64,000 nt of DNA from Nitzschia sp. pyKryTriq1 (taxonomy: Eukaryota; Bacillariophyta; Bacillariophyceae; Bacillariales; Bacillariaceae), in NCBI GenBank assembly GCA_956465555.1, contig OY101120.1, positions 558,001 to 622,000 of the forward strand, read 5' to 3'. Positions 30,588 through 40,077 of this stretch are shown here, piece after piece. The translations under genes were made by a program, and so were the position numbers. The notes beneath the pieces were generated by a model. The model worked only from the letters and a program-made list of their open reading frames with translations, was not told the DNA's origin and did no database searches. Numbering within the stretch: position 1 is the first letter of the stretch; every line of letters begins with the position of its first letter.

Positions 30588-31095
30588 CGTATCGTGACGA
30601 CACGCTGGTGTTGGTGCCTTTTGAAGGTATAAGTGATGAGAGCAGTAGTGACAACTGTAGTTGCCGGTGGCGACCGAGAACTGGTAGATTATTTGAGCTT
30701 TTTCTTCTAGAAGTGTTGGTTGCCTTGCCTGTTGGCGGCTAGTATACTTGTATCCTCCCGTAGAAGGACTACCCGTTTAAAAATTTCACTAGTTTCCCTG
30801 CCGACCAATCACCGTACCGGTAGATCATGTTAGAGTATTGATCTAATAAAGAACGCACCGGATCTCGGACGCTTGGGGTTTATTGGCCCGGTATCCTACT
30901 CTACAAGTACTCCGACGTTAAAAGTGTACCACTTTGAAAAATTGGAATCCTTTCGGTGTCGAAACCTTAGTCTTCACCTCAAAACCTGAAATTGTCGAAA
31001 CGCCTCAAAGTCCTGAAAGAAGATCTTTCTCATCCACACAAAGGATCTTCCTATTTTGAATCTTACTAGAACTAGTAGTCCATCAGTTTGTTGCC
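30588..31095. other. Spacer between divergent genes
   Basis: No supported gene. It lies between the minus-strand sulfotransferase and the plus-strand fusion gene, so it should hold both promoters and perhaps a missing first exon of the sulfotransferase. TACCGGTA occurs near 30813. Confidence 0.5.
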
Positions 31096-33925
31096 ATGGG
31101 AAACCCTCGAGGCGATAAAACGAAGATGCAACTTTGTATTGTGAATGTAGGTCTCTATCGTTCTGGCACTACCACCCTCGCAAAAGCAGCCACCAATCTT
31201 GGATTGAGGGCTTACCGGGAGTTCCCAGATCTGTCTCCAGAAGAGATGAAAGCGCTTCTCCTGGAACCCGAAACAGCCCTCATGAATTGGTTTGAAAAGA
31301 ACGACGGCTTACAGGAGATCATTCGCAATGCCATGAACTATGATTTGATTTGTGATGGATGGATAGCACTCCTTCCGTTTCTCGAAGCATCTGCTATAGA
31401 ACGCTTGAAACATGCGGCCTTTTGTACTGGAGTTCATTTGCAGTTCGTTGCAACAGAGAGAAACATTGAAGAAACGGTTCAGTCTGAGCTTCAGCACTGG
31501 ACAGTTCACGATTTGGAGCGAAAAACAGGTCTCGATGCATCAGACCGCCGTGGTCTCGAAGAGAACCTTAAAAAAAGAGCATTGGAACATCAACGCAAGG
31601 TCCATATGTTTCATAGCTTGGGTCACTGCCGTCTTCTGCCTCTCGATAAGATAAGAAGCGGAGATTTTGAAGATTGGTCTAAGGTGCTATCGACTATGAG
31701 CAAATGCTCGCAACTGGACTGGTGTAACGCAATTGAAGAGGCAGGGAAGTGCAATACAAATCCTCCACTGCCTGTTGAAGGGATCTTGTTGACCATGCGG
31801 ATTGGAAGGAACAAGGAGGCCGAAAAGAAGACTGATTCCGTTGCAAGATTGCTTGATCGGATCGAAGAAGACAGTCTTTGCCGCTATGTGGTGGTGCTTG
31901 CGATCGACGAGGATGAAGAATGCAGTGATGGTGCCAACCAGCTTGTTGCATCGATCCAATCGCGTGTTGGACACAAGATGAAATCCTTGTCTATCATTGT
32001 CAATCCCGGTAGGGGCCGTAATGAAGTATTTCCAATGTGCTCTATTTGGGATGAAATGGCCAAGGTGGCTTGGTTTGAAAAGGGCGCTGATTGGGTTGTG
32101 TTGCTAGGAGATGACGTCGAAATCCAATGTCCGAACCATTACAGAGCCATCTATCGCAGTTTTCTGGACATCCAGGAGCGTCTCAAGGTTCCCTTTGGCT
32201 TCGGATGTCCGTGGTGGAACGATACTTCTTTTCCAGGGTTTCCGAGTTTTCCCTGCGTTGGCAAAGCGCACTCCAAAATCTTTGGAGGGGGATTGATTCC
32301 CAAACATCGCAGATATATGTTCGTCAACCAAGACCTTGATCCGTATTTACATCGCCTGTATAGCAAGTTTGGAGCTTCCCCCTGTGTAGTCGACGCCATG
32401 CTCACCAATAATGCAGGCGGTCCAATTGGTGCCGATCAGGGGCCCCGTTATGAACGCACTGCAGCAAAGGGGTGGAAAGACCACGTTGATGATGACCTTG
32501 AGCCCATTAGGAAGTATCTGGGCTATCAGACAAAGGAAATGATCTTGCTCGATGTGGTGGTCCCTTCATACCGAGTCAGATTGGATTACCTGGAAAGTAT
32601 CTGCAAACTGAAAGTACCAGAGTATATTCACACTCTTTTCATCATCATCATAGACAATCGGGATGCCCTTTGTCGCGAGACGGCCACTCTATCCAATCAA
32701 GACGTCACCACGATGACAGTCACAAGGAGAGCGCATTTTGGAAGAACATTTGTCTCGAGTTGCTGGCAACCAAATCCGCGTCCGTTGCAACGAGGAAAAC
32801 GTGGGTGCTTCGGCCAGCCGAAACCGAGGACTCGATGAAAGCGCTGCAGAGTTCATTTTGAATCTGGACGATGATCTCCTTCCGAATCCCGACTTGTTGC
32901 AACAATAAGCTAGCAAGCTGGTCAGCCTCAAGCAAGAGAATTTAGTGGGACTTATCGGGCTGGTGCGATTTCCTCGAAGTCCGGGGCTCCCATTGCGACA
33001 CGCGGCCGTACTCATGAGCTATCTGACTTTTATGTTTGAGATTGCCGAACGGAAAGACGGTCTCTACTCCAATCCTGCCTGGGGTGTAACGGCCAACATT
33101 CTCTTCCGGCGGACCAAAGTTCGCTTTGATTTGGCTTATGCTAAAACCGGAGGAGGCGAAGATGTGGACTTTGCGTTGCGTGTGTCTGAGGAAGCCCGGT
33201 CTCTAGATGGTAGCAGTGCGGAACTGGCGGCGGTTCCCGATGCTTGCGTAGTCCATCCGTTCTGGCCAGGGTCGGTCTTGGACTTGGCCAGTCACTTTTT
33301 CAACTGGGCCATCGGCGATGGGAGTTTACTAAACCGGTTTCCAGAGTTTCGGTATTGGTCCTTCCCAAATTTCCCCGAAACCTTGTTGTTCATTACCCCG
33401 TTGGTATTTTGGTTCGGGCCCCTTCGACTAATCCAGCTGGTTCCTCGATTCTTTATTGCCGATCTTCTGGTAGATATGTCAAACCAAGATGAATATCGCC
33501 ATCGATGCGATCTCCTTCGGCCACTTGATGTCCCCGAGACCAGAAAGAAGGATTGGGAACGGAGTCAGCTGTTCTACTTTGCTGCTCATGTTCTGGCGAA
33601 CGGGTATGTTGTGGTCTTGGAATGTGGCCGATTGTGGGGTCATCTTCAACGCCCCAAGCCGTGGCGATATATCTGCCGCCGATTTGATTGGCATTGCGGA
33701 CGCTTGGAACGGGCGCCGCACAACTTTCGCCGACGAGAAGCCTTGAAATTCGTCTTATTTGTCGCCATGGCTATCAGCATGGTATTTGGCTGGCCGCAAA
33801 GTCGGTCTTCCTTTTACAGTAGTTGGGCCTATTCGTGGCGCCCTCTGCTCTCTCTCTCTCTCTCTCTCCCTCTCTTTGGTAACCATATCACGTCTGGTAA
33901 CATACCGGTACTTTATGTCGAGTGA
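31096..33925 (+). pseudogene. Sulfotransferase-like/GT/GT2 fusion gene, disrupted
   Basis: A long host gene in two frames. Frame 1 (31096 to about 32700) encodes a P-loop sulfotransferase-like domain (VGLYRSGTTTLAKAATNLGL, about residues 15-200). A glycosyltransferase-like domain follows (RYVVVLAIDEDEE; WVVLLGDDVEI, a DXD-like site; GFPSFPCVG), then the start of a GT2 domain at about residue 496 (MILLDVVVPSYRVRLDYLES). The GT2 domain continues in another frame: RVRCNEENVGASASRNRGL and FILNLDDDLLPNPDLLQQ, then WGVTANILFRR, GGGEDVDFALRV and two or more hydrophobic segments (ETLLFITPLVFWFG; KFVLFVAMAISMVFGW). The frame change falls between about 32655 and 32735, and an in-frame TAA is at 32906-32908. 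No intron of normal size explains either. It is a recent pseudogene or contains two sequencing errors. The last codons run through a CT microsatellite, so the C terminus is uncertain. Confidence 0.65.
33845..33875. repeat. (CT)n microsatellite
   Basis: About 28 bp of nearly pure CT inside the predicted C-terminal coding part of the fusion gene, encoding Leu-Ser repeats. Length polymorphism here would alter the frame of the C-terminal tail. Confidence 0.9.
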
Positions 33926-34774
33926 AAATGATGGTGAGCATGTCGTCAGAGGACCATAGTGATCAGCTACTTCTACATCAAACAATACGTTTCTACCGGT
34001 ATAGCAGATGCGAGAGGGATAGATGATAAGGGAGGAGAGAGCGCTTCAAGCTGCTTTGGATTGCACAGTCGAAGACGAAGTACAAGTACTCTACAGTACG
34101 GTGTACCAGTACCAGGTACAGTTCGTACACACAGTACTCGTGCTGCTGTACGTGCACCGGTACCAGTACCTACTACAGTACATACTCGTACAAAGACGAA
34201 TAATACGTGATACTCGTACGTGTCCCGCCCATAAATATAAATTAGCGGTTACTTCGTAATTTATAAGCGCAGAACGCCGTTTACATATTACGATCTGCGA
34301 GTACCGGTACCGGGTACTGGTACCTGGTACTGTACTTGTACCCTGTCTACAGTACCAGGTACTGGTACATTAAAAAAAATGGCAATATCCCGTAGTGATT
34401 TGGGATTGGGCATAATATTTTCACTTGTAGAAATCGCAGTAGGTCCTCCTCCGTTGGCACGCGCGCGCTTACAACATTCTTTTGAAAGCGTGGAAGCAAG
34501 TTGAAAGCGCCGGTGATCGATTTCTGGCGGGGCGGGGGAGTGATTTTCTCCGTCGAGTTCTCAAGGCTACTACTAGTACCGGTACTACCGGTATACCGGT
34601 ATCTATGATGTTGTCTCACCACCACCTCCAGCAGATGCATGCAACATGCAACGCACTTTTTCACTTTTTTTTCGCATTTTCATTATTTTTGAAGACCTCA
34701 ATCTCGAAAGTCATCAATAAAAGGCTCCCACCACCGCATTCTTATTTCAAGACACACCGACAGATTTTCTCAAC
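33926..34774. other. Intergenic, dense GGTACC/ACCGGT cluster
   Basis: No supported gene. Two clusters of overlapping palindromic words (GTACCGGTACC, CAGTACCAGGTAC, GTACAGTAC) occupy about 34080-34200 and 34297-34372, with more at 34575-34605 (ACTAGTACCGGTACTACCGG). These are among the densest such clusters in the window. Confidence 0.75.
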
Positions 34775-35107
34775 ATGAGTGCACTCGCATTGCTTCGTTT
34801 CTTCTACGGTAGACGGCGTCCTTCTGCATCCTCTCAGTCTGCTGAACTGTGGAACAACGGGAGTAGTACTTTCGATTATCTTCCAAGAAACGAACAACGT
34901 CGTCGTCGATCGAGACGAAACAACCGAGTGGTCCCTGAAGCTCAACCTGGACCAAGTGCCGAAGAATTGGAGGCTGAAGCAGAGGCCATGATGTACGAAG
35001 AGCTCCGCCAAATGGACGAACAAGCGCAAGAGGCTCATCGGCGGTTGCAACGAAGGCTGGAATTACAAGAACGGCTGCAATCAAGACGAATCGGCTTATT
35101 GCCATGA
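34775..35107 (+). CDS. Small basic coiled-coil protein, hypothetical
   Basis: 110 residues with a normal ATG. The N-terminal MSALALLRFFYGRRRPS is followed by an Arg-rich patch (NEQRRRRSRRNNR). Then comes a long charged helix rich in Glu, Gln and Arg (AEELEAEAEAMMYEELRQMDEQAQEAHRRLQRRLELQERLQ) with heptad-like spacing, so a coiled coil is likely. The stop is shared with no other frame of interest. No family recognised. It is counted as a gene because its composition differs sharply from neighbouring intergenic DNA and it is free of TACCGGTA words. Confidence 0.55.
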   Translation: MSALALLRFFYGRRRPSASSQSAELWNNGSSTFDYLPRNEQRRRRSRRNNRVVPEAQPGPSAEELEAEAEAMMYEELRQMDEQAQEAHRRLQRRLELQERLQSRRIGLLP

Positions 35108-35516
35108 TGATCCACGGTTTTCCTTTTGAAAGTAGAGACCATGTCATATTTTAGCTATGATACAATTATTTCTTTCTTGTACTCTTGGGTGTTTTGTTTC
35201 GATTGCGATGAAAGGGATTGGGGATACCGTTAATACTGTACCTGGTACCGGTACGAATAACTCGTACTTTTGTGCTCGTGGTCGTCGGGATTGGCGCGCA
35301 GTCGTTTTAGTCGGCGCACGGAGATCCAAAAGAGCTGTAACGTACCAGTATGCTGTGTCTACCGGTACCAGGTACCGGTATGGTACCTGGTACCCGCATA
35401 CCTGATGTCTCACTACCGGCTACCGGTATTCTATTTTGTGTTCCTCTGGGTTTCGTCTTCGTCTCATTGCGGCACTTATTTCGACATCCCTTTGTCACCA
35501 CACTCAACTGGCGGAA
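35108..35516. other. P450 upstream region, palindromic words
   Basis: No supported gene. Contains GTACCTGGTACCGGTACG near 35240 and a longer run of GGTACCAGGTACCGG-type words at about 35362-35395, plus CTACCGGCTACCGG at 35413. It should include the P450 promoter and 5' UTR. Confidence 0.65.
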
Positions 35517-37124
35517 ATGTCTAGCATCAAAGCAATCCTGGCGCCTTTCACGCAGGCCGGTCCCTTATCGGGCCAGCAACCAGCAATATGTTCAGCTTTG
35601 GCGGTATTAGCGTTCTCCACGTTCTACTGGATGACAATAAGTTACAAAGCCTCCAAACGCGTTCTACCTCCAGGTTATACAAGCATTCCTCATCTGGTGT
35701 CCTGGATTCCGTTCATTGGGTCCGCGGTCGAGTTTCAAAGGGGCCACATTCGAGACTTTATCAAACGATCGGCGGCAAAACTTCAAGCTCCAGCATTTAC
35801 TGCCACAGTCATGGGAGACAAGTGTCTTTTCATCGCAGATTCGCAACTCATCAATTTTATTTTTCGAGATTCAAAGCAATTGGATGGACTTACCTTCCAG
35901 AAGCGCTTTCTAAGGAATGTGACTGGATTCACGCAAGCTCAGACGGAAGTCTTGTTCGACGAATCCACAGGAACACCCAGAAGCGTGATGCAACTTTTTC
36001 ACAAATATCTCCTTAAAGATGATGCTCTAGAAAGGACATTGAGAATAAGTCAAGACATTCTATTGAAGGAAATCGACAAGCTTGTTACGCCCTCAGAAAA
36101 TCCCGCGGTGGTTTGGACCCGGCAGCATCTATTCAACTTTACCTCGACGGCTGTCTTTCGAGCTTCAGCGGGGCCCGTCCTCAGTATGAACCTCATCCCT
36201 AACCACGAAGAACATCTGAAGGACCTACGGAACTTCGAAAAGGGATTGGGTCTTTTGTTTGTTGGGGCCCCCAATTTTATGGCTCCGGATTGCGTTCGAG
36301 CTCGAGGATCCCTGATCAGCTTGTTCATGTCGGATTTGGTCCTCTCTGCAGAATCGCCATTTCTACAGGAACGTCGGGAAACACTCATGAAAGGCCTCAG
36401 TAGCACGGAAGAGTTCAAAGATGATATGAACTTTACTATTGCTCGGAACAATCTAGGAGTCTTTCTGGCAAGCGTGGGAAATTCCATCCAAGCAGTCTTT
36501 TGGACCCTCTTGAACTTGATGGAAAACCAGGAAGCGTTTGAAGCGTGTTTCCAGGCCGTACAGAAGGTTGCTGCGAAGCGCGAAGCAGGTCGAGAATGGT
36601 TCACATTGGAAGAACTAGATGCGTTGATGGTATTACAGTCGGCCTTTTACGAGACGCTTCGCATGTATCAAGCGCTATTTGTGACGCGGCAGGCTGTCGA
36701 AGACTTTTGCTTGAATCCCAAGGAAACGAAGGGACCCAAATATATGGTGGAGAGGGGCACTATGATCATGGTGCTACCCAATTTGATGCACATGGACCCT
36801 GAAATCTTTGAAAATCCAGAAACCTTTCAGTATGATAGATTTTTGGATCCTCAAGCTACCAGCAAGCAGGGCTCGTCCAAGCTGTCAAGTCATTTGCGAC
36901 CCTTTGGAGGTGGGGTTCACATGTGTCCCGGAAGAAAGTTTATTGGCTATGAGGCGCGTGCAATGCTTGCTATGATTTTGTTAAAATATGAAATGCGAAT
37001 TCGTCCGGGGGAAACGCGGCCGGGCATTGATTTTTCGAGGCAAGGCATGTCTGTCGGTGTGCCAGAGCGCGATGTGGAAATTGAGGTTCGAGCGCGAATG
37101 CACAATAGTGGTGATGGTGTTTAA
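35517..37124 (+). CDS. Cytochrome P450, CYP7/CYP8-like
   Basis: 535 residues from the ATG at 35517 (MSSIKAILAPF). The upstream extension has no ATG and runs into intergenic repeats. An N-terminal membrane helix (AICSALAVLAFSTFYWM) and a Pro-rich hinge (VLPPGYTSIPHLVSWIPFIGSAVEF) match microsomal P450s. The K-helix ExxR is near E379 (YETLRMYQALF). The heme loop is PFGGGVHMCPGRKFIGYEA with Cys 470 as thiolate ligand. The I-helix reads NNLGVFLASVGNSIQAVFW, so the usual acid-Thr pair (A/G-G-x-D/E-T-T) is missing, as in CYP7/CYP8 (sterol 7-hydroxylase, prostacyclin synthase). It may therefore use a pre-oxidised substrate or an altered proton relay, such as an endoperoxide or hydroperoxide isomerase, or a sterol hydroxylase. 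Substrate unknown. Confidence 0.85.
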   Translation: MSSIKAILAPFTQAGPLSGQQPAICSALAVLAFSTFYWMTISYKASKRVLPPGYTSIPHLVSWIPFIGSAVEFQRGHIRDFIKRSAAKLQAPAFTATVMGDKCLFIADSQLINFIFRDSKQLDGLTFQKRFLRNVTGFTQAQTEVLFDESTGTPRSVMQLFHKYLLKDDALERTLRISQDILLKEIDKLVTPSENPAVVWTRQHLFNFTSTAVFRASAGPVLSMNLIPNHEEHLKDLRNFEKGLGLLFVGAPNFMAPDCVRARGSLISLFMSDLVLSAESPFLQERRETLMKGLSSTEEFKDDMNFTIARNNLGVFLASVGNSIQAVFWTLLNLMENQEAFEACFQAVQKVAAKREAGREWFTLEELDALMVLQSAFYETLRMYQALFVTRQAVEDFCLNPKETKGPKYMVERGTMIMVLPNLMHMDPEIFENPETFQYDRFLDPQATSKQGSSKLSSHLRPFGGGVHMCPGRKFIGYEARAMLAMILLKYEMRIRPGETRPGIDFSRQGMSVGVPERDVEIEVRARMHNSGDGV

Positions 37125-37725
37125 AGAGAAACTACGGACTAGAAATATACAACCCATTTGTTGTTTCCATTTTCCATTACCCTGCCCTCCGGAGTACTTG
37201 GTACATTCATGGTGAGACTAACAAATCGCAAGTAGTACCTGGTAAGAGTATTTATTCTGCTTTCATCATGCTTGGATGAGATGAAAACCACTTTTAGTCT
37301 ACTAGTGAGGAGTCGTAGATTCAGAGCTGAATGTTCTTCGGGAATCGAATAATTGTGGATGAAGTAGTCAGATCACATAAGTCATTTCGGATTTCGCAAC
37401 ATCCTCGACACAGGGGTAAGTTATTCCTCCCGAGAAAAAGCATGTGAAAGACACTAATTCCTTTCTCTCGGGGTAATTGACCCCTCTTGTATCTTCCCTG
37501 GGCTACTTTCATTTTTTCTTTGTCGCCCACTACCGGCAATACCTTGCTCCACATGCAGAACCCACGAACCACGAGGGAAGCAAGACAACAACCCAGACCC
37601 GCCAAACAGCTAGCAGCGCTCAAGCTCATACCGGTACGAGTACTTCTCTCTCTGAGTGAGAAAGAGAGATCGCACGTCAAAGGGGAATCTTTCTTATTGC
37701 CATATTCATGTAAAACCGAAGAAAA
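37125..37725. other. Intergenic spacer
   Basis: No supported gene. A minus-strand frame at 37321-37746 overlaps the next gene's leader and lacks recognisable content. TACCGGTA-type word near 37629; a CTCTCTCTGAGTGAGAAAGAGAG imperfect palindrome near 37647-37670, about 60 bp upstream of the next ATG. Confidence 0.5.
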
Positions 37726-39810
37726 ATGAGCGACCGATCTTTTCATTCCTCTAGCACGGACGAAGAATCGTCTTGCTCCGCCACCGAATTGGGGTCAATT
37801 GTCGACGACTTGGAAGACGAATACGACTCCTCTAGTAGCGGAGAACCCGAGCGGAAGATTGAGGCAAAGATCGTTGTTGAGTTGCCACCTGATGGTATTC
37901 AACAAGTAAACCGACATCCTAATCCACCGTCATGGCAGGAAAGTCACGTTTCGTCTGTAGCGTCTTTCGTTCGCGGGGTGGAAGGCTTGGACTTTTCTGG
38001 CAGCAGTCAGGGAACTTCTTCGTTCGTCCTTGTCGGAGTTTCTCCCCAAGAGGCAGGCACTTCAGATGTTTCGGTTGGATGGTCCCTCGTTTCCAGTGAC
38101 CAAAAGCCTAGATCGTCGCCTTCTACATGTCCGTCTGGGAATCGAGGGGCAAGTACTACTACCGGTACAGGTACGGACTATTCATACCAACCAACGCCTT
38201 GCGATTTGTCCTCTCTCGGGTCGTTTCCTAGCAATGTTGATGTTATTTCAGCATTATCTACTGGTGAGACTGTATTGAGATGCAAGATGTGCAAGTTTCA
38301 TAATGATGCAGGCATCACGGTCTGTACCAATTGCGGTGTGGCCCTGGTCACCAATCCGTGCTTCGACCAAGATGAACAGATGGCGCGTGACCTGCATACC
38401 GAGGAAGTGTTGCAACTCGAACACGAACGCAAAGAGGAACGTTTGAAATCTGAATCTCCAGTGAAACAAGGGACATTCTTCACAGAAGAAATTCAATCTT
38501 GTATCCATGCCTTCGATGGCTTTCAAAGTCTTCCTTGGATTGATTTCCGGTCCCAGGCCATTACTTTCATAGTAAACGCAATGGCTATGGGAGCTGGAAC
38601 CAAAGTTTCCATCGCCTACCTCTTTACAGATTCGGATGATGCGATAGTTGATACTATCAACAGGCGTGGTTTTCAGCACGATTGCAACGTTGGCTTTGGC
38701 GAGACAGTGGCGGTGAGCGACAACAGTGACGGTGCATGGAAACACTTCGTGAAAAACACCGCCATCGGCAAGGAGCAATCACCTATCTCGATTGCCGAAA
38801 GTGGTGACGGCATAGAGACATTGGCAGCTAAGGGCTGGCTTGTTGCTGTCTCTGAAAAAGAGGGTGGATCCGAAATTCGATGGGTGCCTTCTGGGAACGT
38901 TCTCCCGATAGTTGCATTTGATGCCCACCTGCGCGGCGAAGGCCAGGTGCTTACTTTACAGGCCTGTATCCAAAGCGTCTGTAGCGACTTTTTTGGGATC
39001 ACCTTGGACTTGGATTCTTGCCGTAAAAAGAAGTCACGTGCTTCATCGAAACCTCCGGCGAAAGCTCGGCTGCCTGCTAAGCCTCTGGGGAAAGGAGCAA
39101 CTTTGTTAACGGAACAAATTCAGTCTTGTCTCCATCCCTTCGATGGTTTTCGAAGTCTCACGTGGAATGATCTTCGGTCCCAAGCCACGACTTTCATAGT
39201 TAAGACAAGGTGTATGGGAGCCAGGCCCAACGTTTCCATCGCCTATATCTTTACAAAGTCGGATGATCTATTGGTTGATGTTATCCAGAGGCGCGGTTTT
39301 CAGTGTAACGTCAATGTTGGCTTGGGGAAGTCGGTGGGGGTAAGCGATAACAAGAACGATGCATGGAACCACTTTGTGAACACATCACTTTCGCCAATTA
39401 CCGAAATTAGTGACAACATGGAAACCTTGGCAGCTCAAGGCTGGCTTGTCGCTGTCTCTGAACTAGCACAGCCAAAGGATCGGTCCAAAAGTATGTCCCC
39501 AATTCGATGGGTACCTTCTGATAACGTTCTCCCGATAGCTTTCTTTGACGCCCGCCTCCGCGATGAAGACCAAGTTCTTACTTTGCAGGCCTGGATCCAA
39601 AGTGTTTGCAGCGACTTTTTCGACGTCACAAAGAGTCCTTCTAGTTTTCAATTATTGGAAGAGGACGACGACGACTCGGATAGTTCAAAAGGCACCGACG
39701 ACGCTGAGTGTGACGGCAGTCCGTCGGAACTGCGACGCGTGCGTCGCCAAAGGCAAAGAAGGCACCCAAGTCACCGACGAAGAGATGCCATTCATCCTCG
39801 TTTACATTAA
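37726..39810 (+). CDS. RanBP2-type zinc-finger protein with duplicated unknown domain
   Basis: 694 residues, single exon. Residues 1-180 are Ser-rich and disordered. At about 184-205, LRCKMCKFHNDAGITVCTNCG has the CxxC-x10-CxxC spacing of a RanBP2-type zinc ribbon, which in other proteins binds ubiquitin or RNA. Two copies of a domain of about 175 residues follow, at about 250-427 and 460-645. Each begins TEEIQSCIH.FDGF.S or TEQIQSCLHPFDGF, and has a SQA.TFIV segment, VSIAY.FT.SDD, a middle VSDN..AW.HFV, an ETLAA.GWLVAVSE core, and ends RWVPS.NVLPI.FDA.LR..QVLTLQ..IQSVCSDFF. The copies are about 60% alike. I do not recognise this domain. The C terminus is an acidic patch and then an Arg/His-rich tail. 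Confidence 0.75.
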   Translation: MSDRSFHSSSTDEESSCSATELGSIVDDLEDEYDSSSSGEPERKIEAKIVVELPPDGIQQVNRHPNPPSWQESHVSSVASFVRGVEGLDFSGSSQGTSSFVLVGVSPQEAGTSDVSVGWSLVSSDQKPRSSPSTCPSGNRGASTTTGTGTDYSYQPTPCDLSSLGSFPSNVDVISALSTGETVLRCKMCKFHNDAGITVCTNCGVALVTNPCFDQDEQMARDLHTEEVLQLEHERKEERLKSESPVKQGTFFTEEIQSCIHAFDGFQSLPWIDFRSQAITFIVNAMAMGAGTKVSIAYLFTDSDDAIVDTINRRGFQHDCNVGFGETVAVSDNSDGAWKHFVKNTAIGKEQSPISIAESGDGIETLAAKGWLVAVSEKEGGSEIRWVPSGNVLPIVAFDAHLRGEGQVLTLQACIQSVCSDFFGITLDLDSCRKKKSRASSKPPAKARLPAKPLGKGATLLTEQIQSCLHPFDGFRSLTWNDLRSQATTFIVKTRCMGARPNVSIAYIFTKSDDLLVDVIQRRGFQCNVNVGLGKSVGVSDNKNDAWNHFVNTSLSPITEISDNMETLAAQGWLVAVSELAQPKDRSKSMSPIRWVPSDNVLPIAFFDARLRDEDQVLTLQAWIQSVCSDFFDVTKSPSSFQLLEEDDDDSDSSKGTDDAECDGSPSELRRVRRQRQRRHPSHRRRDAIHPRLH

Positions 39811-40077
39811 TGAAAACTCGTACCCGCCTGCTAGGCATCAACGGCCAAACGAGGCATCATGGTAACTTCAGTTCCATACGAGTATCATATCGTTCGAAAT
39901 ATTAGTAGACTACGTAGTAGATACGCATTCTTTCGCTGTCTCTTCCTCGCCCAAGCAACCTTCTCGACAAAATACGGTGGCAGTAAAGTACAGCACAGTA
40001 CCAGTAGTGGTACTGTAGAAACACAAATCGTATTGTTGTATCATTCGGTCCTATATACAGTAGTACTTCAAAAATAA

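Noticed and set aside
32706-32721. A GT...AG stretch of 16 nt whose removal would restore the GT2 frame
   Set aside because: Introns here are about 72-116 nt (one of 173); 16 nt is far too short for splicing, and a downstream in-frame stop would remain.
37321-37746. Minus-strand frame of 141 codons
   Set aside because: It overlaps the start of the zinc-finger gene, lacks recognisable content and sits in a leader region with repeats.
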